Under the pieces are notes generated by a model. It was not told where the DNA came from and ran no database searches. It worked only from the letters and a program-made list of their open reading frames with translations. The position numbers and the translations under genes are program-made. This document shows, piece by piece, positions 50,865 to 59,963 of a stretch of 60,951 nt of DNA. Source of the stretch: Treponema sp. (GTDB taxonomy: Bacteria > Spirochaetota > Spirochaetia > Treponematales > Treponemataceae); the NCBI GenBank assembly GCA_017469785.1, contig JAFUFU010000050.1, positions 1-60,951 of the forward strand, given 5' to 3'. Each line of letters begins with the position of its first letter. The first letter of the stretch is position 1.

Positions 50865-50885
50865 CCCCCACAGAATATGTGGGGG
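50865..50885. terminator. Bidirectional terminator between the dehydrogenase gene and ribH
   Basis: CCCCCACA (50865-50872) pairs with TGTGGGGG (50878-50885) around GAATA; a short T-run follows on the plus strand. It lies between convergent gene ends (50824 and 50903). Confidence 0.7.
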
Positions 50886-50902
50886 TTTCCATTATAAAGG
50901 CA

Positions 50903-51376
50903 TTACAGCTGTTTCATGAGGTTTGCCATTTCGATTGCGCCCAAAGCACAGTCGTAGCCCTGGTTGCCGGCCTTGCTGCCAGCGCGCTCGATGGCCTGCT
51001 CGATGTTCTCGGTGGTGATTACGCCGAAGAGAACCGGCACGCCGTTCTTGAAGCTGGCCTGAGCCACGCCCTTTGAGACTTCGGCACAAACATAGTCGTA
51101 ATGTGTGGTTGAGCCTCGGATTACAGCACCCACGGCGATTACGGCGTCATATTTTTTGCTTGCGGCAAGTTTGTCACAGATGACCGGGATTTCAAAGGCT
51201 CCCGGAACCCAGACGGCAGTGATGTTCTTTTCTTCAACGCCGTGGCGGACAAGCCCGTCCACCGCTCCTCCAAGCAGCTTGTTGACGATGATTTCGTTAA
51301 AGCGGCTGGCGACAATCGCCACTTTCATGCCCCGTGGGGCGACCAATTTTCCTTCGATTAAGTTGATTTCGTTCAT
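50903..51376 (-). CDS. ribH: 6,7-dimethyl-8-ribityllumazine synthase
   Basis: Penultimate riboflavin enzyme; condenses ribityl-aminouracil with dihydroxybutanone phosphate. The 157 residues carry [56 protein letters not shown] with the catalytic His, [20 protein letters not shown] and the C-terminal [14 protein letters not shown]. It assembles as a pentamer or 60-mer capsid in known members. ribBA lies 0.8 kb upstream on the same strand. Confidence 0.95.
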   Translation of the reverse strand: MNEINLIEGKLVAPRGMKVAIVASRFNEIIVNKLLGGAVDGLVRHGVEEKNITAVWVPGAFEIPVICDKLAASKKYDAVIAVGAVIRGSTTHYDYVCAEVSKGVAQASFKNGVPVLFGVITTENIEQAIERAGSKAGNQGYDCALGAIEMANLMKQL

Positions 51377-51451
51377 AATTTTTCCTCTGCCCTATTGTAT
51401 CAGAACATATAGGCTTTTTCAAATCATTAGCCGAAGCATGAGAATGCTTTT

Positions 51452-51988
51452 TTAATGACGAAAAATCTTCTTGAAGACAGTGCGGACAAAAGGCTGGATG
51501 AAAAAAAGCTGGCTGAAAAAGGCGAACGGGAAATTGAAGCACACGAGCCTGAGCCACTGTACGAGAGCGGTGTGAACGCGAAACCCATTGTTGTACGGGT
51601 AATAGAGGAATGTGGCAATAAGACTCATCGCAGGAACCATAAGACCTACCGTAGCGCAGATGATTGCCGTCTCAAACAAAACCGGATGGGTAGTCTTGGG
51701 GTCAAAGTTCATGCAGGCCAACTTAAAAGAAAGAGGGCTTCCGTAAATACATTCCATCGTATAGGCAAAACAGAATTCAACAAGAACCACCGACCAGACT
51801 GGCATAACGCGACCGAACATATAGATTCCGCCGATTTCCCGCACGGCAGAAAGAACGCTGGTAGTTCCAGCAATGGTGCGGAGAGCGTCGCCGTTCACGA
51901 CATAGACACTGTAAAAAACGAAGGCATGGACGGTGATTACAACAGTTATGAATGCAAATACCATCCGCTGAAACTGATTTCTTGGCAT
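51452..51988 (-). CDS. DUF2798-type four-helix membrane protein
   Basis: 178 residues with four predicted membrane segments and the start MPRNQFQRMVFAFITVVITVHAFVFYSVYVV, which matches proteins annotated DUF2798. A mirror-image pair of halves (FVFYSVYVVN, then FETAIICATVGLMVPAMSLIATFLYYPY) suggests an internal duplication. No catalytic motif. It lies between ribBA and ribH on the same strand with gaps of 159 and 75 bases; whether it handles flavin is unknown. A plus-strand frame across the same bases is a shadow. Confidence 0.7.
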   Translation of the reverse strand: MPRNQFQRMVFAFITVVITVHAFVFYSVYVVNGDALRTIAGTTSVLSAVREIGGIYMFGRVMPVWSVVLVEFCFAYTMECIYGSPLSFKLACMNFDPKTTHPVLFETAIICATVGLMVPAMSLIATFLYYPYNNGFRVHTALVQWLRLVCFNFPFAFFSQLFFIQPFVRTVFKKIFRH

Positions 51989-52147
51989 AAGAAACTCCAG
52001 TAAAAAGATATTCTCAATGTGCCGTAATCAGATTTACTTGAAAGCAAGCCTTCAATACATGTGCCGTTTGCATTAAGTCTTGATATTTAAATAAATAATT
52101 GTAAAAATGTCAATTGTGACCAGCCCTAACAGGACAAAGCCCCTCAC

Positions 52148-53356
52148 CTACAGTTTTTCAGTGAAAATATGTCCCATTCTATCACGCTTTGTGCGTAAAT
52201 AAAAGGCGTCGTATTTTTGCGCGGGGATTTCGATGGGAACCCGCTCGCTTACTTTAAGGCCGAAGCCGTCCAGTCCGTAGATTTTTTCGGGATTGTTTGT
52301 GAGCAGGCGGAGGGATTTACAGCCCAAGTCCCGCAAAATCTGGGCGCCAATCCAGTATTCACGCAGGTCAGGCTTGAAGCCCAGCTTGACATTAGCCTCC
52401 ACCGTGTCCAAGCCCTCTTCCTGCAGTTTGTAGGCCTTGAGCTTGTTGATTAAGCCGATTCCCCGGCCTTCCTGCCTCATGTAGAGGATTACCCCCCTGC
52501 CCTCGTCGCTGACCCTTTTCATGGCGGCCTGAAGCTGGGGGCCGCAGTCGCATCTTCGTGAGCCAAAGACATCGCCAGTGAGACACTCGGAATGGACGCG
52601 GCAAAGCACGTTCTCGCCGTCAGTCAAGTCGCCCTTGACCAGAGCAACATGATGCTCGCCCGTGATGTCGTTGATGTAGCCGTAGATGTCGAATTCGCCG
52701 TATTCGGTGGGAAGCTTTGCCTTTGCCTCGCGGATTACATGCTTTTCGTTTACACGGCAATAGTCCTGCAAGGCCTTAATCGTGATGTACTTGAAGCCGA
52801 ATTTTCTGGCCATTTCCTGCAATTTCTCGCCCCGCATCATGGTTCCGTCATCGTCCATGATTTCGCAGCAAAGACCGCACCCTTTAAGACCGGCAAGGCG
52901 GCACAAGTCTACCGTTGCCTCAGTGTGACCGTTACGCACCAGAACTCCGCCCTTTCGCGCGATAAGGGGGAACATGTGGCCCGGCCGGCGGAAATCCGTG
53001 GGCACGGAAGAGGGGTCAATGCATTTTTGCGCCGTGACTGACCGTTCGTAGGCAGAAATTCCTGTGGTCGTGGAAACATGGTCGATGGAGACTGTAAAAG
53101 CCGTTTCGTGATTGTCAGTGTTCTCTGCCACCATGGGGTAAAGGCCCAGCTTTAAGGCGAGAGACTGGCTCATGGGCATACAGATTAAGCCTTTGGCGTG
53201 GCTTGCCATCATGTTGACATTGGCCTGTGTGGCAAATTCAGCGGCACAAATCATGTCGCCTTCGTTTTCTCTGGTCTCGTCATCGGAAACGAGGATGATT
53301 TTGCCCGCGCGGAGGTCAGTAAGGGCCTCTTCGATTGTGTTGTACTCAAAAGACAT
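52148..53356 (-). CDS. ribBA: Bifunctional 3,4-dihydroxy-2-butanone-4-phosphate synthase / GTP cyclohydrolase II
   Basis: Supplies both precursors of riboflavin. The N-terminal RibB domain (about 1-200) has [45 protein letters not shown] and RRPGHMFPL...GHTEATVDL. The C-terminal RibA domain (about 210-400) has [26 protein letters not shown] with Zn ligands, and [18 protein letters not shown]. The start at 53356 has GGAG, which lies inside the riboswitch-controlled hairpin; the frame further upstream runs into that leader. It is controlled by the FMN riboswitch. Confidence 0.95.
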   Translation of the reverse strand: MSFEYNTIEEALTDLRAGKIILVSDDETRENEGDMICAAEFATQANVNMMASHAKGLICMPMSQSLALKLGLYPMVAENTDNHETAFTVSIDHVSTTTGISAYERSVTAQKCIDPSSVPTDFRRPGHMFPLIARKGGVLVRNGHTEATVDLCRLAGLKGCGLCCEIMDDDGTMMRGEKLQEMARKFGFKYITIKALQDYCRVNEKHVIREAKAKLPTEYGEFDIYGYINDITGEHHVALVKGDLTDGENVLCRVHSECLTGDVFGSRRCDCGPQLQAAMKRVSDEGRGVILYMRQEGRGIGLINKLKAYKLQEEGLDTVEANVKLGFKPDLREYWIGAQILRDLGCKSLRLLTNNPEKIYGLDGFGLKVSERVPIEIPAQKYDAFYLRTKRDRMGHIFTEKL

Positions 53357-53387
53357 AAAAAAAGCTCCTTCAACAGGGCGAAAGAGC
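53357..53387 (-). terminator. Terminator/sequestering hairpin of the ribBA riboswitch
   Basis: On the minus strand GCTCTTTC pairs with GAAGGAGC around GCCCTGTT and is followed by seven T and then the ATG. The 3' arm contains the ribBA ribosome binding site, so one hairpin can both end transcription and hide the start site. Confidence 0.65.
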
Positions 53388-53423
53388 AAAGGAATAAACC
53401 GCCGCTTAAACGGCAAGGATTTA

Positions 53424-53573
53424 CTTCTTTCATCCGGACTTTATGGACTTGCCACTTACCGTCGGCTACGGATTCGCACCGTATCATGCAGATTCTGAAA
53501 AATCAGAAGGTCGCTCGCTGGCTTACGCAATGCGCTTACAGCCGGTGGGGAATTTCACCCCGCCCTGAAGTTG
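53424..53573 (-). promoter_or_regulatory. FMN riboswitch (RFN element)
   Basis: The minus strand reads AGGGCGGGGTGAAATTCCCC with ACCGGC after it, then variable arms, AGCCAGCGAGCG, and further on ATACGGTGCGAATCCGTAGCC, GACGGTA and AAGTCCGGATGAAAG, the standard conserved blocks of the six-helix FMN aptamer. FMN binding is expected to turn ribBA off. Confidence 0.95.
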
Positions 53574-53722
53574 ACTTATGATAACAAAGAATTATGTTTT
53601 ATGCAATATGATTACATGATTAAAGATAATTGTTTGCGAGTGTAAGTTCATGCCTAAAAGACATTTCTTGTCATAAAAATAAAGTATTGGAAATATCTCT
53701 TCGTCTGCGCTAGAATTGAATC

Positions 53723-54223
53723 ATGGAAAAGATGAAGCATTTGTTTTTTTTACTAAGCGCGATTTTCTGCTTGGCCACAGCCTGTGCGAGCGGTTCTGCC
53801 GACAATTCTCTTGCGGCAACTGAGCCAAAAACAGACAGTCAGGGAGCAACTATGAACATTACGATAAAAATCACCAGCGACAGCGGGGAACACACGCTGA
53901 ATGCGACTCTGGCAGAGAACAAGTCTGCCCTTGCCTTTGCGGAACTGCTTAAAAAAGGCCCTGTCACGGTCAAAATGAGCGACTACGGCTCTTTTGAAAA
54001 AGTCGGCTCTCTGGGTACAAGCCTTCCCCGCACGGACAGCCAGATTACCACCCAAGCCGGCGACATCATTCTCTATCAGGGAAATCAGATTACGATTTAC
54101 TACGACACCAACAGCTGGAATTTTACCCGTCTGGGAAAAGTCATTGGTGTGAATCAGGCTGAATTAAAGGCAATTCTCGGAAAAGGCGATGTAACGGCGG
54201 TTTTTGCCCTTGCCAGCCTATAG
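53723..54223 (+). CDS. Lipoprotein with cyclophilin-like fold
   Basis: 166 residues. The signal peptide ends near ATAC with Cys at about residue 21. The mature domain (TMNITIKITSDSGEHTLNATLAENKSALAFAELL, DYGSFEKVGSLGTSLPRTDSQITTQAGDIILYQGNQITIYYDTNSWNFTRLGKV in outline) matches the cyclophilin-like domain found in flavodoxin-associated and stand-alone bacterial lipoproteins. No peptidyl-prolyl isomerase residues are evident. It is a single gene with its own promoter region after the riboswitch. Confidence 0.75.
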   Translation: MEKMKHLFFLLSAIFCLATACASGSADNSLAATEPKTDSQGATMNITIKITSDSGEHTLNATLAENKSALAFAELLKKGPVTVKMSDYGSFEKVGSLGTSLPRTDSQITTQAGDIILYQGNQITIYYDTNSWNFTRLGKVIGVNQAELKAILGKGDVTAVFALASL

Positions 54224-54272
54224 CATAAAGAATTTGCCGAATTCGCATTTATTTTATTATATTTAGTACAAT

Positions 54273-55127
54273 ATGAATTTTGAACAGAACTTTGAGAATC
54301 AGACTTTTGACGAAGAACGCGCCCTTTATGGCATAAAAAATGCGCTGGTAAAGAATTGCTCTTTTGACGGCCCGGCTGACGGCGAATCAGCCTTAAAAGA
54401 AGCCAGCGATTTTGAGGTAAAGGACTGCTACATGAACCTGCGCTATCCTTTCTGGCATGTGGCAAACGCAAAAATCAGCGGAAGCGAACTGACGGAAAAT
54501 TGCCGAGCCGCCCTCTGGTACGACAAAAATGTAGAAATTGACTCATGCAAACTCAACGGAATCAAGGCTTTGCGGGAATGTGAGGGCATCACTCTCAAAA
54601 ACAGCAGCGTCTCTTCTCCGGAATTTATCTGGAAGTGCAAGGATCTTGTGGTGGAAAATGTCGAAATCAACGAGTCGGAATATCCTTTCTTTGAGGTGGA
54701 AAATGCAAAAATCACCAATATTAAAATGAAGGGAAAGTATTCTTTTCAGTACGACAAAAATATCGAAATTTGCGATTCGGACTTGGACACAAAGGACGCG
54801 TTCTGGCACACAAAAAATGTGACCGTTCGGAACAGCACTGTCAAAAGCGAATATTTAGGCTGGTATTCGGAAAACCTTACCCTCATAAACTGCCACATTA
54901 TCGGAACCCAGCCCTTCTGCTACTGCAAGAATCTTGTTTTGGAAAATTGCACCATGGAAGGCTGCGACCTTGCCTTTGAACGAAGTTCAGTCCGGGCGGA
55001 TGTAAAAGGAAAAATCGACAGCGTAAAGAATCTCCTTTCAGGCAGCGTGACGGCAGACGAAATTGGCGGTATTATTATGGAAGAAAACATCGTTGACAGG
55101 GCGAAATCCAAAATTATTTGCCGTTAG
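54273..55127 (+). CDS. DUF3737 beta-helix protein
   Basis: 284 residues beginning FENQTFDEERALYGIKNALVKNCSFDGPADGESALKE, characteristic of DUF3737 proteins. The rest is a set of about 20-residue turns (VKDCYMNLRYPFWHVANAKISGSEL, VENVEINESEYPFFEVENAKITN, ENLTLINCHIIGTQPFCYCKNLVLENC in outline) that should wind into a right-handed beta-helix. No signal peptide, so cytoplasmic. Function unknown. It starts 49 bases after the lipoprotein gene. Confidence 0.8.
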   Translation: MNFEQNFENQTFDEERALYGIKNALVKNCSFDGPADGESALKEASDFEVKDCYMNLRYPFWHVANAKISGSELTENCRAALWYDKNVEIDSCKLNGIKALRECEGITLKNSSVSSPEFIWKCKDLVVENVEINESEYPFFEVENAKITNIKMKGKYSFQYDKNIEICDSDLDTKDAFWHTKNVTVRNSTVKSEYLGWYSENLTLINCHIIGTQPFCYCKNLVLENCTMEGCDLAFERSSVRADVKGKIDSVKNLLSGSVTADEIGGIIMEENIVDRAKSKIICR

Positions 55128-55204
55128 CAAAGCCAGCCGTTTTCGTCTGTCCTGCTGTGGATTTCGCCACTTTCGTTGCCTTGAATAGATAAGCGCCGCC
55201 AAAA

Positions 55205-55981
55205 TCAGAATGAGTCTTCTTTCGGCTCAGAATTTTCATTATCTTCCAGCCAAGAAGAATTGTCCTCCTCGTCCGAAAAATCATAGTCGCTTGAATATTC
55301 GCCTGAATCCATTCCCTGAAGTCTTGACAGAGAAAAAACTGTGGTCAGACCGATTCCCATGAATAAGACATAATAGGCGATGGAAAAAATGACGAAAGCC
55401 TTTCCCAAGAAATTCGCCACAGGGTGGATGTTATAGCCCGACTTGTATTCGCTTGATTCCACCGAGGGGAGCAAAGCATTTATGATGTTCGCAATCGGGA
55501 TTATGATAAGAAAACCCATGTTCCCAGTGTCGTGCATTCGGCGGACACCGACGGAAAATGCCGGCAAAAAATTCACTGCCGTGAACAAGAACAGGGGAAC
55601 CATAAAAATCAAGTATACTGTAAAGTTCTCGCTTTTGAGCGCGATGAAGGCAGGAACGAGCATGGCTGCACTGACCGCCACCATGAACAAATGAAACCAC
55701 CAGTATTCAGCCCTCGTGGCGCATCCCCGGAATGAAAAATACTGTCTGTAACAGCTTTTTATTGCCTGCGGGAAAGCCATCGGCTTTTTGGAATCCGTGC
55801 TTTCGGAGGAAATCTCGGATTTTTCGGAAAAATCAGGCTCCTTCTCATTTTTCAAAGAAGCGTCTTCTGTTTTCCGTTTCCTCTTCTTTATGATGGCAAT
55901 CACAATTCCTATGGCAAAAATCAGAAAAAGAAGCCGGCCTGCAATATGCCCTAGCTTGTAGTAATCAATATAAAAATTCAT
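55205..55981 (-). CDS. DUF805 membrane protein (shorter paralogue)
   Basis: 258 residues. An N-terminal anchor, a charged linker, then a DUF805 domain (about 75-210) with SCYRQYFSFRGCATRAEYWWFHLF, FSVGVRRMHDTGNMGFLIIIPIANI and four membrane segments. An acidic tail follows (EYSSDYDFSDEEDNSSWLEDNE). It is strongly similar to the next gene (56015-57232), including the tail, so a tandem duplication. It lies 33 bases downstream of its paralogue. DUF805 function is unknown. Confidence 0.8.
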   Translation of the reverse strand: MNFYIDYYKLGHIAGRLLFLIFAIGIVIAIIKKRKRKTEDASLKNEKEPDFSEKSEISSESTDSKKPMAFPQAIKSCYRQYFSFRGCATRAEYWWFHLFMVAVSAAMLVPAFIALKSENFTVYLIFMVPLFLFTAVNFLPAFSVGVRRMHDTGNMGFLIIIPIANIINALLPSVESSEYKSGYNIHPVANFLGKAFVIFSIAYYVLFMGIGLTTVFSLSRLQGMDSGEYSSDYDFSDEEDNSSWLEDNENSEPKEDSF

Positions 55982-56014
55982 AAAAATTCCTCCTTTTTTA
56001 TTCTATTTTTCCAG

Positions 56015-57232
56015 CTAATCTTTTTCAATCATCTGGTCAGTGCCGACATTTTCCCACCAACCGCCCGCTTCTTTGCCGACATCTTCTTTAGGGTCTGAAT
56101 ATTCATCTTTTTCTGTCGCAGAATCTTCATCGTCTTCCCACCAAGGAGAATTGTCCTCATCGTCCGAAAAATCATAGTCGCTTGAATATCCGCCAAAATC
56201 CATTCCCTGCAAGTTTGACAAGAGAAAAACTGAACTCAGAGCAATTCCCATGTAGAAAATATACGAGACCAACGACAAAATCACCACGACTTTTCCCAAA
56301 AAGTTCGCCGTGGGGTGGATATTATAGCCAGACCTGTACTCGCTTGACTCCAAAGACGGAAGAAGAAGATTTATCAAGTTTACAATCGGAATTACGGCAA
56401 GGAAGCCCCTGTTTCCCGTGTCGTGCATTCTGCGCACGCTGACGGAAAAAGACGGCAGAATAGTCGCGACTGTGAACACAAATCCAAGAATCATAAAAAC
56501 GAGGTATATGCCGTAATTTTTGTATGCGAGCGCGATAATTGCGGGCGTGAAAAAGACCGTGAAACCGACCCCAATGAACAGCTGAAACCACCAGTATTCT
56601 GCCCTCGTTGCACAGCCGTGGAATGAAAAATATTTTTTGAAGCAAGTCTTAATCGACTGAGCAAAGCCCATCATCTTTTTGGAATCGGGATTTTCTGAAA
56701 AGTTCTCTGAGGCGGCAAAACTCTGCTCGGAAAGGGCTTGGGAAACGGAAGTTCGACGAAGAACTAGCAAAGCACGGATAAATCCCGCAAGAACAAGTGC
56801 ATCCCCCAAAAGCGAGATGACGAAAAACGGATTGAGAAAGCCGCGCACCAAAGCTGGAATATCCGAAAGAATGCGGGCGAAAGGCAGAAGTTTCAAATAG
56901 GATGAAAGCACAAAGAATCTGACAAGAGCCTTATGGTTTCCAGGAGTTTCAATCATCACCATAAAAACTATGTCCGCAATCAACTGGAAAACGGCATTGG
57001 CAACGCAGACGATAAACATAACCGAAAGGATTTTCCGTGCCACGCCAGCGTAAGAAGTTTCCGCAGATTTTGAGAGAGCGAGCAAAAAGATGCCGAGCGC
57101 AATCTCCGGCATAAAATCAAGCACGGCGATGGCGAACGAAGAAAACTCTCTGAGCAGCAAAGTCACCGCAAATGAGAGAGCCGCCCCCACAAAAAAGAGA
57201 ATTGAGCTAGAAAACACTTTTTTGTTATTCAT
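56015..57232 (-). CDS. DUF805 membrane protein (longer paralogue)
   Basis: 405 residues. Residues 1-170 form an extra five-segment membrane region absent from the paralogue. They are followed by a DUF805 domain (TCFKKYFSFHGCATRAEYWWFQLF, FSVSVRRMHDTGNRGFLAVIPIVNLINLLLPSLESSEYRSGYN in outline) and an acidic tail with EDNSPWWEDDEDS. Sequence from the DUF805 domain onward is nearly the same as its neighbour. It lies 9 bases downstream of the 57242 gene stop, so these three are probably co-transcribed. Confidence 0.8.
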   Translation of the reverse strand: MNNKKVFSSSILFFVGAALSFAVTLLLREFSSFAIAVLDFMPEIALGIFLLALSKSAETSYAGVARKILSVMFIVCVANAVFQLIADIVFMVMIETPGNHKALVRFFVLSSYLKLLPFARILSDIPALVRGFLNPFFVISLLGDALVLAGFIRALLVLRRTSVSQALSEQSFAASENFSENPDSKKMMGFAQSIKTCFKKYFSFHGCATRAEYWWFQLFIGVGFTVFFTPAIIALAYKNYGIYLVFMILGFVFTVATILPSFSVSVRRMHDTGNRGFLAVIPIVNLINLLLPSLESSEYRSGYNIHPTANFLGKVVVILSLVSYIFYMGIALSSVFLLSNLQGMDFGGYSSDYDFSDDEDNSPWWEDDEDSATEKDEYSDPKEDVGKEAGGWWENVGTDQMIEKD

Positions 57233-57241
57233 AATTTTCCC

Positions 57242-58156
57242 TTAGAACGACTTCACCTTCCACGCGCCGCTCTTCTCCTTAATCACGCACATCGGCTTGG
57301 CGACCCCTGCGTCCTGACCGTTCACGCGGATTTGGTACATGAAGTATTTTTCGCTTGCGCTTCCACGGCTTTCATCGGCACGGACAAAGTAATAGTCGCG
57401 GTCGGTTTTGCTCAAATTGCGCCACCAGCTTTCGCCTTTTGCCGTGAGCGTGCCGTTCGCGTTCACTGCGTTCTCCTCGACAGAGCAAAGTTCCTTCCAT
57501 ATGTCCTGATTCTTTTTGACTGAGCCGTAGAACAAGAACCATTTTGCAGTTTCTTCCGCACTTAGATTTTTCGGAACGCTTGTGGCATTTTCGGGGATTC
57601 CTTTTGACCAGCTCGCCGCCACCTTTCCCATCGCCTCGTTCAGAAGGCTCTCGCCCACGAGGACTGGCTTTCCGCCCTCAATCTTGATTGTTGCCCTGCC
57701 CTTCACGCGCACTGCCACGGCTTCCATCTCAACCACATCACCCCACCAGCTGTAGGCATCCGTGATTCTTCCCAAGACCTCGTACGAGCCTTTGTAGTTT
57801 CCCAGCGCATTGTTCAGTTTGTAGAGGTAGTCCTGAATTCCGTCGTTGTACTTGATGACGAAGATATTCCAGTTTGTCTTTTCGCCGCACCAGTAATACT
57901 TAGTGCCGTTTTTGTCGGTTACAAAATCTGAGAAGTCAATCGCAGGGAAAGGCATGACTTTCTTGTAGTAGGCTCTGAAATTCCCCACGACTATGCTCGC
58001 GCTCACCGTGTCCTTCCATTCGCCCTTCGCCTTGTATGACGAGACCATCTTCTCCCACTCGGCGTCGCCCGCCTTAGCGATGTCCTTCGCCGTGTCAGCG
58101 AACGAGACCGAAATCGCGACAAAAGCCGCGCACAGCATAGAAACGATTTTTTTCAT
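57242..58156 (-). CDS. Exported protein of unknown function
   Basis: 304 residues from ATG 58156 (AAGGAG site), with signal peptide MKKIVSMLCAAFVAISVSFADT. The mature part contains DFSDFVTDKNGTKYYWCGEKTNWNIFVIKYNDGIQDYLY and ends VCVIKEKSGAWKVKSF-like with SNTF2-type strand pattern (in outline YFVRADESRGSASEKYFMYQIRVNGQDAGVAKPMCVIKEKSGAWKV). I do not recognise a family; the last 100 residues resemble SnoaL/NTF2-like or DUF4878 lumazine-fold domains. Periplasmic location inferred. Confidence 0.65.
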   Translation of the reverse strand: MKKIVSMLCAAFVAISVSFADTAKDIAKAGDAEWEKMVSSYKAKGEWKDTVSASIVVGNFRAYYKKVMPFPAIDFSDFVTDKNGTKYYWCGEKTNWNIFVIKYNDGIQDYLYKLNNALGNYKGSYEVLGRITDAYSWWGDVVEMEAVAVRVKGRATIKIEGGKPVLVGESLLNEAMGKVAASWSKGIPENATSVPKNLSAEETAKWFLFYGSVKKNQDIWKELCSVEENAVNANGTLTAKGESWWRNLSKTDRDYYFVRADESRGSASEKYFMYQIRVNGQDAGVAKPMCVIKEKSGAWKVKSF

Positions 58157-58191
58157 CTTAAAAACTCCTTTATGATTCACGATAAAAAATA

Positions 58192-58350
58192 CTATATAAA
58201 TCTTGCTGAAATTACAAGACTGCCTGAAGCATAATAATCTTCCGTCATTGCGCGAAGCCGCTCCTCCGGCACGGGCGGAAGGTCGTCGGGATAGCCGTTG
58301 AAGAGTGCTTTCTCCGCTTCCCCACCGTCCGCAAACGCAAGCGCTTTATT
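58192..58350 (-). pseudogene. Possible remnant of a deleted gene (C-terminal fragment)
   Basis: The gap between two exported-protein genes is GC-rich and, in one minus-strand frame, open for about 52 codons without a usable early start. It encodes ALAFADGGEAEKALFNGY, then PDDLPPVPEERLRAMTEDYY, and stops at 58192. Composition looks like coding sequence rather than spacer. I read it as the 3' end of a gene whose 5' part was lost. Family not recognised. Confidence 0.3.
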
Positions 58351-59119
58351 TTATTTCAAAAATTTTCGCGCTTTTAATTTTTCCGTCGGGATAATATGTG
58401 TATTCGTATTTTAATTCTTCGGCCGGCCCGCCGCTGATGTAATTTTTTTCCCGCTCAAGATAATTGTTTTCGTTGTAGAAATACTCGCTTTTTAGAATAC
58501 CGTTGAGAAGTCTTTTTGTCCTTTTGTTGGCGGAATTGTATTCAAATTTTTCTTCTGTCGCCACTTTTCCGATTTTTTGTTTTTGCAAAACAAGGTTGTC
58601 GTTGGAGTCGTAGAAAAAAGTCGCGGTCGCCTCGTCGCCTAAAAGCACCCGCCTTTCTTTGACTTTTCTTCCTGCGGAATCGTAGTCGTACCAGCGTTCC
58701 ATTCCGTTGGAATCTTTTTCGTGAATCAAAAGATTTTTTTCGTTGTATTCAAAGGTCACTGTGTTGCCGCTTGAAAATTCCTTTAAAATCAAATTGCCCT
58801 TTGAGTCGTATTTGAAAGAGCAGGAGAACAAATCTCCCATATTGGTCGTGTATGAAAGCGCGTTCCCATTTGAATCGTATTTGTACCAGACTTCGTCGCC
58901 GGCCGTGTTTTTGGAATGCTGGAGTTTTCCAAAGGAGTTGTATTCCCGCCATTCCTTAAAGCCTGAGACTTTTTCGGTGTAAGTGACGTTTCCGTTTTCG
59001 TCGTACTCGGAATATTTGACGAAGATTTCTTTTGGTCCTTCCTCTTCCCACCAATGTTGGGCAAGGCAAGGGAAAATGCCTAAAAGCATGGCTGTCAAAA
59101 GCGCGATTGATTTTTTCAT
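58346..59119 (-). CDS. Exported RHS/YD-repeat-like protein
   Basis: 257 residues from ATG 59119 with signal peptide MKKSIALLTAMLLGIFPCLAQ. The mature part is a string of short YD-type units (YDENGNVTYTEKVSGF, YDSNGNALSYTTNMGD, YDSKGNLILKEFSSGN, YDSAGRKVKERRVLLGD, YDSNDNLVLQKQK) as in RHS repeat and MORN-like proteins, which form beta-sheets. It lacks the RHS core cage and any toxin domain. Likely periplasmic or surface; function unknown. Confidence 0.72.
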   Translation of the reverse strand: MKKSIALLTAMLLGIFPCLAQHWWEEEGPKEIFVKYSEYDENGNVTYTEKVSGFKEWREYNSFGKLQHSKNTAGDEVWYKYDSNGNALSYTTNMGDLFSCSFKYDSKGNLILKEFSSGNTVTFEYNEKNLLIHEKDSNGMERWYDYDSAGRKVKERRVLLGDEATATFFYDSNDNLVLQKQKIGKVATEEKFEYNSANKRTKRLLNGILKSEYFYNENNYLEREKNYISGGPAEELKYEYTYYPDGKIKSAKIFEIK

Positions 59120-59144
59120 AAAGATTTCTATGCAATTTGAGCCG

Positions 59145-59459
59145 CTAGTCGCGCTTTGCATAGCGCTCTAGTTCCATAAGCCATTTTTCGCGGTTGCTCG
59201 CCGCTGTGAAAAAATTGGTAAGGTACACGCGAAGGACTTCGCCCGACTTCTTCTTGAACTCCAAGCCAAAGGGCAGAAAGCCGATGATTTTTGTCGGACG
59301 CACCTGCTCCAGTTCGGAAAGCGGGATTTCCATAGAGCCTGCAAGACGCGACAGCGCGATTTTGTCCTCGTATAGTTTGAGAACCCCGCCTCTAAGCCTC
59401 ACGAACCCGCCGAGCGCGTACCGCTCCACCGCGTTTGAAAGCTTCACCCCTTCTTCCAT
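59145..59459 (-). CDS. Small PH/GRAM-like cytoplasmic protein
   Basis: 104 residues with an alternating strand pattern (GFVRLRGGVLKLYEDKIALSR, IPLSELEQVRPTKIIGFLPFGLEFKKKSGEVLRVYLTN in outline) and a C-terminal helix (ASNREKWLMELERYAK), which is the layout of a PH or GRAM domain. No signal peptide. It ends 26 bases before the next gene. Assignment by pattern only. Confidence 0.6.
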   Translation of the reverse strand: MEEGVKLSNAVERYALGGFVRLRGGVLKLYEDKIALSRLAGSMEIPLSELEQVRPTKIIGFLPFGLEFKKKSGEVLRVYLTNFFTAASNREKWLMELERYAKRD

Positions 59460-59525
59460 AATTAATCCTCCTGTCAGAAAATTATATAAAAAAAATTAAA
59501 CAAGGAAAAGCGCAAGTCCGCTATT

Positions 59526-59963
59526 CTACAGCGGCAGCTCCGCTACGAGCCAGTCGCCGTTTTCGTCCTGCGTCATCGCAACTTGGTCTTCACCCTCGTC
59601 TGATTCCCCCTGATAAGAAGCGGCAATATTCACCGTGTATAACGCCCTCCCGTCGCCGTTGGACTTGAAAGATGAGGGATTGATTGTAACGCGGACTGAA
59701 TCAACTTTCCCATAGAAGCCTTCCCATGCTTCATTCATCGCGGCTATTCCTTCGTCAGACGAAGAGCCTGGGAAACTATAATGCGCGATTAAATCATGCC
59801 ATTCTTCGCCCTTGGAAAAATAACTGACGAAGAACGAAACGAGGACAGAAGTCGGGTCTTTTCTGTCGGTCTGCGACAGGATTTTTGCATTGTCAAAAAC
59901 TTCCTCTTCAGAAACCGCGGCAACTTCGCTTCCTCTTCTTGCGAGGAATTGTGCATACTTCAT
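59526..59963 (-). CDS. Hypothetical protein, NTF2-like pattern
   Basis: 145 residues, acidic, without a signal peptide. The central region (VSFFVSYFSKGEEWHDLIAHY...AWEGFYGKVDSVRVTINPSSF) and final strands (YTVNIAASYQGESDEGEDQVAMTQDENGDWLVAELP) fit an NTF2/lumazine-like cone fold, but I do not recognise a family. It directly abuts the upstream 59964 gene. Confidence 0.6.
   Translation of the reverse strand: MKYAQFLARRGSEVAAVSEEEVFDNAKILSQTDRKDPTSVLVSFFVSYFSKGEEWHDLIAHYSFPGSSSDEGIAAMNEAWEGFYGKVDSVRVTINPSSFKSNGDGRALYTVNIAASYQGESDEGEDQVAMTQDENGDWLVAELPL

Noticed and set aside
51455..52003. Long plus-strand open frame opposite the DUF2798 gene
   Set aside because: The minus-strand frame has four clean membrane segments and a family-like start; the plus-strand product is charged and low-complexity, so it is a shadow.
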